From contig NZ_JAGZSD010000018.1 in the NCBI RefSeq assembly GCF_018381315.1, positions 5,995 through 69,994 of the forward strand: 64,000 nucleotides of DNA. Direction: 5' to 3'. The notes below the pieces were generated by a model, which saw only the letters and a list, made by a program, of their open reading frames with translations, was not told where the DNA came from and ran no database searches. Each line of letters begins with the position of its first letter. The stretch's first letter is position 1. Of this stretch, positions 51,177 through 58,116 are shown piece after piece. The stretch is from Anaerostipes sp. (GTDB lineage: Bacteria; Bacillota; Clostridia; Lachnospirales; Lachnospiraceae). The position numbers were made by a program, and so were the translations under genes.

Positions 51177-51968
51177 TTACTTAATTTCAGCTCTCCGGAA
51201 GATCAAAACAGAAATCAATATCATCAAAGCGGCAAATACGGCCCCTGCACTGATACTCTTTAAAAGTATTTCCGGTTCTGCATCCATGGAAAGCCGAAAT
51301 AAATATTTACTGTGAAACGGTGTCAGGGATATCAGTTTCTGAAATGCCTGATTTCCTCCGGCCTGAAGCATTCCGCAGATTAAAGATACAAGGTATCCTA
51401 TGCCTATGACCGGCACGGGCCTGCGGAAGATAAAGGACAGCGGAAGGCAAATACTCAGCTGTCCGGCATAGACCACACATACGGCTGCCGTAATTCCAAT
51501 CATCTTTAATGCACTTTGCAGTGTGACTGCATCCCCTGACTCCTGGCATATCAATGTGAGGAAAACAGACGGAATATACAGCTGATACTGGCTGTCTATG
51601 AAAATTGCTGCTGCTGCCACTAAAAAATATGGAAGAATCAGTATGAGAAGAACTATAAAATAAGAAACCGCTTTCCCTAAAATAATTTCATTTCTTCCTT
51701 TCCCTCCGGAAACTGCATCGTGAATTGTTTTATTCTCAAAATCTCCGCAGAGGAACAGTCCGGCTGCCACAGTACCCAGCAGCGCTACCATTTGAGCGTC
51801 TGCAAGAAAAGAGGCATTTGCTGCAGCGCCTGCTCCAAGGGTGCCGTTCTGAAACCAGTGTGCACACAGCACCATGAGAACGGCTCCTGCCCCTGAAATT
51901 AAAAACATCACTTTCAGCGCAGCAGATTTTTTCAGTTTCAGAAGATCGGACCTTACAATATTAATCAT
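51177..51968 (-). CDS. ABC-2 type transporter permease
   Basis: A 263-residue membrane protein with six hydrophobic segments. It starts MINIVRSDLLKLKKSAALK, the usual start of lantibiotic-immunity and bacitracin-type permeases, and has GDFENKTIHDAVSGGKGRNEIILGKA, the conserved loop of that family. It pairs with the ATPase encoded just upstream (8-base overlap). Likely exports or expels a peptide or lipid-active compound; the substrate is unknown. Confidence 0.85.
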   Translation of the reverse strand: MINIVRSDLLKLKKSAALKVMFLISGAGAVLMVLCAHWFQNGTLGAGAAANASFLADAQMVALLGTVAAGLFLCGDFENKTIHDAVSGGKGRNEIILGKAVSYFIVLLILILPYFLVAAAAIFIDSQYQLYIPSVFLTLICQESGDAVTLQSALKMIGITAAVCVVYAGQLSICLPLSFIFRRPVPVIGIGYLVSLICGMLQAGGNQAFQKLISLTPFHSKYLFRLSMDAEPEILLKSISAGAVFAALMILISVLIFRRAEIK

Positions 51969-52881
51969 TCTGACCGCCCCCTATCACAGATATAAAATAA
52001 TTTTCCAGACTGTCCCCTTCCAGAGAAAATCCCGTCACTGCCAATCCATTTTTATACAGAGTTTCTGCCACCTGCTCCTGCTGGTCCAGATGATCATACA
52101 GCTTGACAGATCCGTCCGGCATAACCTTGTAGTTTGATGTTCCAAGGTTTTCTTCCAGGACAGCAGCCAATTTTGCCGTTTCAGGGCACAGGATTCTGAT
52201 ATGCCGCCTGCAGATTTCATCCAGCTGCTCCTGACTGAGTGTTTTTAAAACCCTCCCTTTATGAATGATAATATAATCTGTGGCAATCTGATAAAGCTCC
52301 GGCAGATTATGGCTGGAAATCAGAACTGTAGTGTGGTGTTCCCTGCAAAGCTCCGTCAAAAGCCTGCGAATTTCCACGACTCCCAGAGGGTCTAATCCAT
52401 TAACCGGCTCATCCAATATAAGGAATTCCGGGTTTCCGATCAATGCTCCTGCAATTCCAAGCCGCTGCTTCATACCTAAAGAGAAATTCTTTGCTTTTTT
52501 CTTTCCGGCATTTGTAAGTCCCACCATCTCAATCAGCTCATCCTCTGCTTCTTTATTCGGAATTCCTTTTAAGACACGGCGGACTCTCAGATTTTCCTTG
52601 GCGCTCATATTTCCAATAATAGCAGGATACTCTATCATGCATCCGATCCGTTTCCGTTCCTCCTGTAAATTTTTTTCACCCTGGTGTCCAAATAGTGAAA
52701 TACTGCCCTGTGTCGGAAAACCAAGCCCTGCCGCCAGCCTCATTAATGTTGTTTTGCCTGCTCCATTCTGCCCGATCAGTCCATAAATCTTTCCGGCTTC
52801 CAGCCGTAATGAAACCTGGTCAAGGGCACGGAATCCGCTGTAGCTTTTCGTAAGATTTTCTGTCTCTAATACATAATCCAT
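51961..52881 (-). CDS. ABC transporter ATP-binding protein (BcrA-like)
   Basis: A 306-residue ATPase. Walker A GLIGQNGAGKTTLMRL, Q-loop near SMIEY-like GCMIEYPAI, signature LGMKQRLGIAGALIG (the LSGGQ motif is FSLGMKQRLG), Walker B FLILDEPVNGLDPLGV and the H-loop LISSHNLPE. The C-terminal 80 residues are an accessory domain, as in BcrA/lantibiotic immunity ATPases. Start at ATG 52881; the in-frame GTG at 52890 overlaps the ribosome site. Confidence 0.9.
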   Translation of the reverse strand: MDYVLETENLTKSYSGFRALDQVSLRLEAGKIYGLIGQNGAGKTTLMRLAAGLGFPTQGSISLFGHQGEKNLQEERKRIGCMIEYPAIIGNMSAKENLRVRRVLKGIPNKEAEDELIEMVGLTNAGKKKAKNFSLGMKQRLGIAGALIGNPEFLILDEPVNGLDPLGVVEIRRLLTELCREHHTTVLISSHNLPELYQIATDYIIIHKGRVLKTLSQEQLDEICRRHIRILCPETAKLAAVLEENLGTSNYKVMPDGSVKLYDHLDQQEQVAETLYKNGLAVTGFSLEGDSLENYFISVIGGGQND

Positions 52882-52984
52882 GCTTCCCACCTGTCCTTTC
52901 CTTTTCTGATTATAGTCACAGTATAGCGGTCAATGGTCAAGAAAAGGTTAAGCTGTCCGAACCAAACGTAAAGAAATCGTCAAA

Positions 52985-53665
52985 TCAGTCTTTGTGAAGC
53001 CGGTAGCCGATCCCCCAGACAGTCTCAATATACTGTTCCTCGGGATTTTCCTTCTTTAATTTGCTTCTCAGATTGCTTATATGGGTTTTTACTGCATTAT
53101 CGTCCCCCAAGTATTCATCTTCCCAGACAGTTTCATAAAGATTTGCCTTTGTATAAACCTTCTTTGGGTGTTCCATCAGAAGTTCCAAAATTGCATACTC
53201 TTTTGCTGTAAATTCCAAATCCTTGTCTCCCAAAAAAACACTTTTGGCATCTTTTGAAAGCACCAGATCTTTATACCTAAGAATCTGTTCTCTGTCCTTC
53301 CGGGAGGCAGACCTTCTTAAATTTGACAGGACTCTGGCTTCCACTTCTCCCAAATCAAATGGCTTTGTAATATAATCATCGGCCCCAAGCTTTAATAAAT
53401 CAATCTTCGTGCCGACCATATCTTTTGCTGAAATAACAATCACCGGAACATCCGAAAATTCTCTAAGCTCTCTTAACACCTGGTCGCCGCTTTTATAGGG
53501 AAGCATCAAATCCAGCAGCACCAGGTCGTAACTGCGTTCTTTCAGCTTTTTAAGCCCTTCTGTGCCTGTGGCTGCCGTCTCTGTTTTATAACCGCTCTCT
53601 AAGAGACATTCTGAAAGCATCCGGCGAACATCGTCGTTATCTTCTATGATAAATATTGATTTCAT
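52985..53665 (-). CDS. OmpR-family response regulator
   Basis: A 226-residue regulator. Receiver domain about 1-118 with the acidic pair in IIEDND, phosphoacceptor D52 in LVLLDLMLP, Thr/Ser in VIVISAKD and Lys in YITKPFDLG. Winged helix (about 130-226) with LEFTAKEYAILELLMEHPKK and VKTHISNLRSKL and the end VWGIGYRLHKD. Start is ATG 53665, overlapping the truncated rlmH stop in ATGA; its AGGAG ribosome site lies inside the rlmH 3' end. The 103-base gap after it contains a tandem TTGACC-A-TTGACC, a possible binding site. Confidence 0.92.
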   Translation of the reverse strand: MKSIFIIEDNDDVRRMLSECLLESGYKTETAATGTEGLKKLKERSYDLVLLDLMLPYKSGDQVLRELREFSDVPVIVISAKDMVGTKIDLLKLGADDYITKPFDLGEVEARVLSNLRRSASRKDREQILRYKDLVLSKDAKSVFLGDKDLEFTAKEYAILELLMEHPKKVYTKANLYETVWEDEYLGDDNAVKTHISNLRSKLKKENPEEQYIETVWGIGYRLHKD

Positions 53666-54123
53666 GATTTTTCTCCTGCCGCCTGTACCAGCTGTTCCAA
53701 AAGGATCAGACGCATCAGCTGATGCGGAAACGTCATTTTGCTGAAACTCAGGTTCAGATTTCCCCGTTTCTGAACTTCTCTGGAAAGTCCCAGAGATCCT
53801 CCGATGATAAATACAGTTTCTGTATCCTTCCGGCTGTTCCATTCAGCCCACTTTTGCTGAAGTTCCTTTGTCTTCATCTGTTTTCCGTCAATACAAAGCG
53901 GAATTACCACACTTCCTTCCGGAATTCTGCTCAGAATTCTTTCCCCTTCGATCTTCCTGATCCGTTCCTCTTCTTTTACACTTGCACCATCCGGCGTTTT
54001 TTCATCTTTCAGCTCGACCAGTTCAAATTGACAGCTGCGCTTAAGCTCCTTCACACAGCGCTCGATCAGCTCCCTTAAGTATGGTTCTTTTATCTTTCCG
54101 ACGCAGATTATTTTTACTTTCAT
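53662..54123 (-). CDS. rlmH: C-terminally truncated 23S rRNA methyltransferase RlmH
   Basis: A 153-residue homologue of RlmH, which methylates pseudouridine 1915 in 23S rRNA. The start VKIICVGKIKEPYL, the SAM-binding FIIGGSLGLSREV (GGSLG at 108-112) and FSKMTFPHQLMRLILLEQ are normal. The usual last 15 residues (YRAFRI..G.PYHK), which contact SAM and rRNA, are gone: the frame reads LVQAAGEKS and stops. Skipping one G in CTGGTAC restores LYR and nothing more, so the true tail is lost beyond that point. The end coincides with the leader of the response regulator gene. It overlaps the YbaK-like gene by 4 bases. Confidence 0.85.
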   Translation of the reverse strand: MKVKIICVGKIKEPYLRELIERCVKELKRSCQFELVELKDEKTPDGASVKEEERIRKIEGERILSRIPEGSVVIPLCIDGKQMKTKELQQKWAEWNSRKDTETVFIIGGSLGLSREVQKRGNLNLSFSKMTFPHQLMRLILLEQLVQAAGEKS

Positions 54124-54602
54124 CCTTGCTCTCCCATGGTTTTTGTAACGTCAACCCACGCCTCAGCCTGTGAACATAAAAACAGCTCTTCTGGCTGAAG
54201 CTCAATTGCCGAATTTGCGCTGCCGCAGGCCGGAAAAACCGTCTGAAATCTCAGAAGGGATTCATCCAGAAATACCCTCGTTCCTTCCGGATTTGCAAAA
54301 GGGCAGACGCCGCCTCTTTCATGTCCGGTCAGTAATTTCACATCATCCCCCTGAAGCATTTTGGCTTTCAGCCCAAAAACACCTTTAAACTTCTTATTAT
54401 CAATCTTTGCATCTCCTGCAGTAACCACAAGGATACATCCATGATCCTTTCCATAAAAAGACAAAGTCTTTGCAATTCTTGCTTCCTCTACGCCCAATGC
54501 TTTTGCCGCAAGCTCCACCGTAGCGCTGGAGACTTCCAGCTCTTTTGCTCTTTCTGCCATACCATATGATTCTAAATAGTTTTTGACCTCTGCCACAGAC
54601 AT
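54120..54602 (-). CDS. YbaK/EbsC-family aminoacyl-tRNA deacylase-like protein
   Basis: A 160-residue protein of the YbaK/ProX editing family, which hydrolyses mischarged tRNAs such as Cys-tRNA(Pro). Visible: VEEARIAKTLSF (lysine of the active site in AKTL), VVTAGDAKIDNKKFK, and GHERGGVCPFANPEGT, the substrate-pocket GxxxGGVCPF. Start placed at ATG 54602, nine bases after AAAGG. It is the first gene of the transcript containing rlmH and the two-component/ABC set. Confidence 0.88.
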   Translation of the reverse strand: MSVAEVKNYLESYGMAERAKELEVSSATVELAAKALGVEEARIAKTLSFYGKDHGCILVVTAGDAKIDNKKFKGVFGLKAKMLQGDDVKLLTGHERGGVCPFANPEGTRVFLDESLLRFQTVFPACGSANSAIELQPEELFLCSQAEAWVDVTKTMGEQG

Positions 54603-54651
54603 GCCTGTCATCCTTTCTCATCTTTTTTCTGCAAACAAATATTTCTTCCCT

Positions 54652-54680
54652 ATTTTAAACTTTCTGACTCTAAATGACAA
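54652..54680 (-). promoter_or_regulatory. Promoter of the ybaK-rlmH-two-component operon
   Basis: Minus strand TTGTCA (54675-54680), 17-base spacer, TAAAAT (54652-54657), about 45 bases before the YbaK-like start. Confidence 0.65.
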
Positions 54681-54754
54681 GGTTCTTCCTGAGAGAAAAC
54701 GGGATTCTCCTCCTGCGGCGGGTCGCTTTGGCGGCATGATTCCTTGCGCATTTG

Positions 54755-54824
54755 TGCGCATCCTGCACGGAGTGCTTTTTATTGCATAGGGGATTCTGAA
54801 GGAATTTCCTATACAATAAAAACA
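54755..54824. repeat. Dispersed hairpin repeat, family A, copy 3
   Basis: GCGCATCCTGCACGGAGTGC, then TTTTTAT, a palindrome ATAGGGGATTC..GAATTTCCTAT and ATAAAAAC. The first 26 bases (from GCATCC to TTTTTAT) are the same as in the copy at 34493, apart from the 5' edge. Confidence 0.65.
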
Positions 54825-54855
54825 AGGATCTGAAACAAATACTTGTTTCAGATCC
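54820..54855 (-). terminator. Terminator after the zinc metallopeptidase gene
   Basis: Stem GGATCTGAAACAA / TTGTTTCAGATCC with a 4-base loop, followed on the minus strand by TTGTTTTTAT. The T-tract belongs to family A copy 3. Confidence 0.85.
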
Positions 54856-54875
54856 CGTCCCATTTTAAAAAATTA

Positions 54876-55580
54876 TTAATCGTCCCTGCCTCCGCCGTAT
54901 AAAATCACAAGACGCAGCAAACTCAATATCGCAGATGCCGCAGATGCCACATAAGTCAAAGCTGCCGCAGATAAAACCTTTCTCGTATCTTCCAGCTCGT
55001 CATCATACATCATGGCTGATCCTTTCAGTGCTTTCAGGGCACGGCTGGATGCGTTAAACTCTACCGGCAGTGTTACCAGCTGGAAAATCACAGCCAGTGA
55101 GAACAGCAGTATGCCGATGTTGAGCAATGTCTGGTTAGCTCCCAGAAAAATTCCAAGGATAATAAAAACCCAGGACAGATTAGAGCCGATATTAGCAGCC
55201 GGCACCAGGCTTCCCCTGATCTTAAGCGGTGCATATGCCTCTTTATCCTGCATAGCATGGCCGCACTCATGGGCTGCAACTCCGATGGCTGCAACAGAGG
55301 TAGCATTATAAGTGGCATCAGAAAGCCTCAGCACCTTGCTTCTGGGATCATAGTGATCAGTCAGGTTACCTGACACACGTTCTACTACCACATCATAGAT
55401 CCCTGAATCGTTTAAGATCCTTGTGGCAGCCTGTGCTCCAGTGAGGCCTGTGTGGCTGCGCACTTTTGAATACCGTTTAAATGCTGAGTTCATCTTGGCA
55501 GATGCAATCAGTGTAATAACAACTCCAATTAAAATCAAAAAATTAGTTGGATTGTAAAAAAATCCATACATAGGAAACAT
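54876..55580 (-). CDS. YugP-like membrane zinc metallopeptidase
   Basis: A 234-residue integral membrane protein of the YugP (neutral zinc metallopeptidase) family. The zinc site is AAHECGHAMQD (HExxH, H104, E105, H108). Hydrophobic segments are at about 10-28, 120-160 and 205-228; the region LPVEFNASSRALKAL is conserved in the family. Function in Firmicutes is unknown; a role in membrane protein turnover is likely. Single-gene unit with a good promoter and terminator. Confidence 0.9.
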   Translation of the reverse strand: MFPMYGFFYNPTNFLILIGVVITLIASAKMNSAFKRYSKVRSHTGLTGAQAATRILNDSGIYDVVVERVSGNLTDHYDPRSKVLRLSDATYNATSVAAIGVAAHECGHAMQDKEAYAPLKIRGSLVPAANIGSNLSWVFIILGIFLGANQTLLNIGILLFSLAVIFQLVTLPVEFNASSRALKALKGSAMMYDDELEDTRKVLSAAALTYVASAASAILSLLRLVILYGGGRDD

Positions 55581-55631
55581 AAGTCATCCCTTCCTCTTCA
55601 AAAACTCTATCTATTCTTTACAGTAGAAAGC

Positions 55632-55660
55632 ATTATATCTTTAAGCAGGTATAAAATCAA
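55632..55660 (-). promoter_or_regulatory. Promoter of the YugP-like gene
   Basis: Minus strand TTGATT (55655-55660), 17-base spacer, perfect TATAAT (55632-55637). The rest of the 310-base gap 55581-55890 contains the terminator of yebC and otherwise nothing I can support. Confidence 0.75.
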
Positions 55661-55831
55661 TAGATTTTATATTTATTTTAGAAAAAATCACAGGAAGTTC
55701 ACAAAGGGATAGCGGACTCTGCAGATTTGTTCTTAATATAATATTGATTCATAGTATCCCACGAGCCAGTCTGATTCATTCAGTGTCAGTTAAAGTTTGA
55801 GAGAATATACCGGCTCGTCTCTTAAACCAAC

Positions 55832-55870
55832 AAACCTTCCATTATGCAATTTTATCATAATGAAAGGTTT
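55832..55870 (-). terminator. Hairpin terminator after yebC
   Basis: Arms AAACCTTTCATTATG / CATAATGGAAGGTTT with a 9-base loop; only a short T-rich tail follows on the minus strand, 20 bases past the yebC stop. Confidence 0.6.
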
Positions 55871-55890
55871 GATTTTTCAGGCTCTCTGAA

Positions 55891-56619
55891 TTATTCGTCC
55901 CAATTATGCCAGACATCCTGGACATCATCGTCTTCTTCCAGCAGATCCAGGGTTTTCTGGAGATTCTTAATATCATCTTCGGAAGTGAGATCCACCATAG
56001 TATTCGGAATCATCGTAACTTCCGCACTTGCCATCTCAATAGACTCTGACTCCAAAGCCTCTCTGACTTTGGAAAAGTCATCCGGATCCGTAACGATCTC
56101 GTAACTGTCTTCCTCTGACGCAAAATCTTCCGCTCCTGCATCCAGTGCCGTCATCATCAGATCATCCTCATCCATCTCACAGTCTTCTTTTGCAATCAGA
56201 ATCTGACCCTTCTTTTCAAACATATAGGAAACACACCCCGGTGTTCCGATGCTTCCGCTTCCTTTTGTAAAGGCACTTCTTACATTGGATGCTGTCCTGT
56301 TTTTGTTGTCTGTCAGTGCTTCCACGATAATGGCAACTCCGCTCGGGCCGTATCCTTCGTATGTAATGGATTCGTAGTTGACAGCGTTTGCGTCCCCTGC
56401 TGCCTTTTTGATGCTCCGGTCAATAGTGTCATTGGGCATATTGTTGGCCTTCGCCTTTGCCACAATGTCACGGAGCCGGCTGTTGTTCTCCGGATCCGCT
56501 CCGCCCTCTTTGACTGCCACTGCGATCTCCCTGCCAAGCTTTGTGAAGATCTTACCTTTTTTTGCATCATTTTTTTCTTTTTTGTGTTTGATATTCGCAA
56601 ACTTACTATGTCCTGACAT
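55891..56619 (-). CDS. yebC: YebC/PmpR-family protein
   Basis: A 242-residue protein starting MSGHSKFANIKHKKEKNDAKKGKIFTK, the fixed start of the family. Other conserved parts: LRDIVAKAKANNMPNDTIDR, YEGYGPSGVAIIVEALTDN, RTASNVRSAFTKG and the acidic C-terminus. Members were named transcription regulators; recent work on the family ties them to relief of ribosome stalling. The N-terminal arm binds nucleic acid. 8 bases after the CBS-domain gene. Confidence 0.95.
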   Translation of the reverse strand: MSGHSKFANIKHKKEKNDAKKGKIFTKLGREIAVAVKEGGADPENNSRLRDIVAKAKANNMPNDTIDRSIKKAAGDANAVNYESITYEGYGPSGVAIIVEALTDNKNRTASNVRSAFTKGSGSIGTPGCVSYMFEKKGQILIAKEDCEMDEDDLMMTALDAGAEDFASEEDSYEIVTDPDDFSKVREALESESIEMASAEVTMIPNTMVDLTSEDDIKNLQKTLDLLEEDDDVQDVWHNWDE

Positions 56620-56627
56620 AACTGAAA

Positions 56628-57572
56628 TTACTCCTTATCTTTTTCTTCTTTTTTTGTACGTTTTTTCTCCACTTTCACCTGTTTGATGACATTGTCGTGG
56701 ATATCCACGGACTTAAAAGACCACCCCTGATAGATGATCTCCACCTCTTCTCCCTGATCCGGAAGATGGCCCAGCTGATCTACCAAAAATCCGCTCAGCG
56801 TCTCAACTTCTTCAGTGTCAAACTCAATGCCGAGCACATCTTCGATCTTTTCCAACCTTGTACTTCCCCGCATCAGAAAAATATCAGCCCATCCAAGCTT
56901 GGTGATCTCGCGGTCTTCCACATCATACTCATCTAAAATATTGCCTACGATGACTTCCAGCATATCTTCCATGGAGACAATACCTTCTGTCTGGCTGTAT
57001 TCGTCCACCACAATCGCCATATGAATCTTCTTTGTCTGCATCTCCTGAAACAGCGCAGAAAGATTCATTGTCTGGTGGACATAAAACGGCTCTCTGGCTA
57101 TCTCAGAAAGCTCCAGATCCTTATGGTTCATATAAGCATCCATCACATCCTTGAGATACAAAACTCCTATGATGTGATCAATATCCTCCTCATAAAGCGG
57201 AAATCTGGAATATGGTTCATCCAGCATAAAATGCAGTACTTCTTCCAGAGACATGGTACAGCCGATTCCTGCAATCTTCTTTCGGGAAGTCATAACATCG
57301 GTAACATCCTTGTCCCCGAACTCAAAAATATTGGTAATCATCTTGGCTTCATCTTCCAGGATGGCTCCCTGCTCATGCCCTTCATTGACGATGTTCATGA
57401 TCTCTTCTTCATACTCATTGTCACTGTCGTCATCAGCTTCACGCTCTGCCTGTTCGTTCAGCTTCCCCTTGGGCTTATTTTTTCGTTTTGTTCCAATTAT
57501 GTAGCCGATGACGGCGCCCAATACCAGCATGAGCATCGGTATCAGAATCATCATGGCACTTAAATCTTCCAT
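56628..57572 (-). CDS. CBS-domain/transporter-associated protein (hemolysin C/CorC-like)
   Basis: A 314-residue protein with one short N-terminal membrane helix (MMILIPMLMLVLGAVIGYIIG), an acidic linker, a conserved FEFGDKDVTDVMTSRKKIAGI entry, a CBS pair (about 80-205, with YSRFPLYEEDIDHIIGVLYLKD and AIVVDEYSQTEGIVSMEDMLE) and the C-terminal transporter-associated domain (about 225-305). The full DUF21 membrane domain of HlyC/CorC proteins is missing, so it is a reduced member. It may regulate divalent cation transport. Start at ATG 57572, six bases after AAAGGAG. Confidence 0.85.
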   Translation of the reverse strand: MEDLSAMMILIPMLMLVLGAVIGYIIGTKRKNKPKGKLNEQAEREADDDSDNEYEEEIMNIVNEGHEQGAILEDEAKMITNIFEFGDKDVTDVMTSRKKIAGIGCTMSLEEVLHFMLDEPYSRFPLYEEDIDHIIGVLYLKDVMDAYMNHKDLELSEIAREPFYVHQTMNLSALFQEMQTKKIHMAIVVDEYSQTEGIVSMEDMLEVIVGNILDEYDVEDREITKLGWADIFLMRGSTRLEKIEDVLGIEFDTEEVETLSGFLVDQLGHLPDQGEEVEIIYQGWSFKSVDIHDNVIKQVKVEKKRTKKEEKDKE

Positions 57573-57641
57573 ATACATCTCCTTTATTCATCAGTCGTAA
57601 TAAAATATACCATTTTACGAAGAAAAGGTCAATCTGTCCAT

Positions 57642-57989
57642 CTATGTATCAAGACTTAAACTGATCCTTAATGCCTTGTCAACTTTCTCTAATATAGAAC
57701 TGTTCAGATGACAGACCTTTTCTCTCAGCCGGCTTTTATCAATTGTCCTGATCTGCTCCAGCAGTATGACCGAATCCTTTTCCAGCTGGCACTTCCTGCA
57801 GTCCACCGGCACATGGGTGGGAAGCTTTGCCTTGTTCATCTTGCTGGTGATTGCGGCACAGATAACTGTCGGGCTGTAGCGGTTGCCCGCATCGTTCTGT
57901 AAAATAATCACCGGACGGACGCCTCCCTGCTCTGAACCGACCACTGGCCTTAAATCTGCATAAAAAATATCTCCTCGCTTAATTACCAT
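57642..57989 (-). CDS. mazF: MazF/NdoA-type endoribonuclease toxin
   Basis: A 115-residue MazF-fold RNase, close to Bacillus NdoA (EndoA), which cuts mRNA at short U-rich sites. It has the start VIKRGDIFYADLRPVVGSEQGGVRPVII, NRYSPTVICAAITS and the late LLEQIRTIDKSRL. Start at ATG 57989 (family position); the GTG at 58001 is the other option. In Bacillus the gene order is alr-ndoAI-ndoA. Here alr ends at 58117 and the 127-base gap holds no ribbon-helix-helix antitoxin gene, only a 19-codon frame. The toxin may be controlled by an antitoxin encoded elsewhere or otherwise. Confidence 0.9.
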   Translation of the reverse strand: MVIKRGDIFYADLRPVVGSEQGGVRPVIILQNDAGNRYSPTVICAAITSKMNKAKLPTHVPVDCRKCQLEKDSVILLEQIRTIDKSRLREKVCHLNSSILEKVDKALRISLSLDT

Positions 57990-58116
57990 AAGCCTATTCA
58001 CTCTCCATCTCTTTCATAATAGTTTATGAAGAGTATTGACATTTCTTTCAGTTCTATTCAATATATATTCCATTTTCACCTGTTTTCCGGCTTGCTTTGT
58101 AAAGGATATGATATTT

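Noticed and set aside
52985..53842. A longer 285-residue form of the response regulator
   Set aside because: The extra 59 residues read rlmH in another frame; the receiver domain begins at the ATG at 53665, which has its own AGGAG site.
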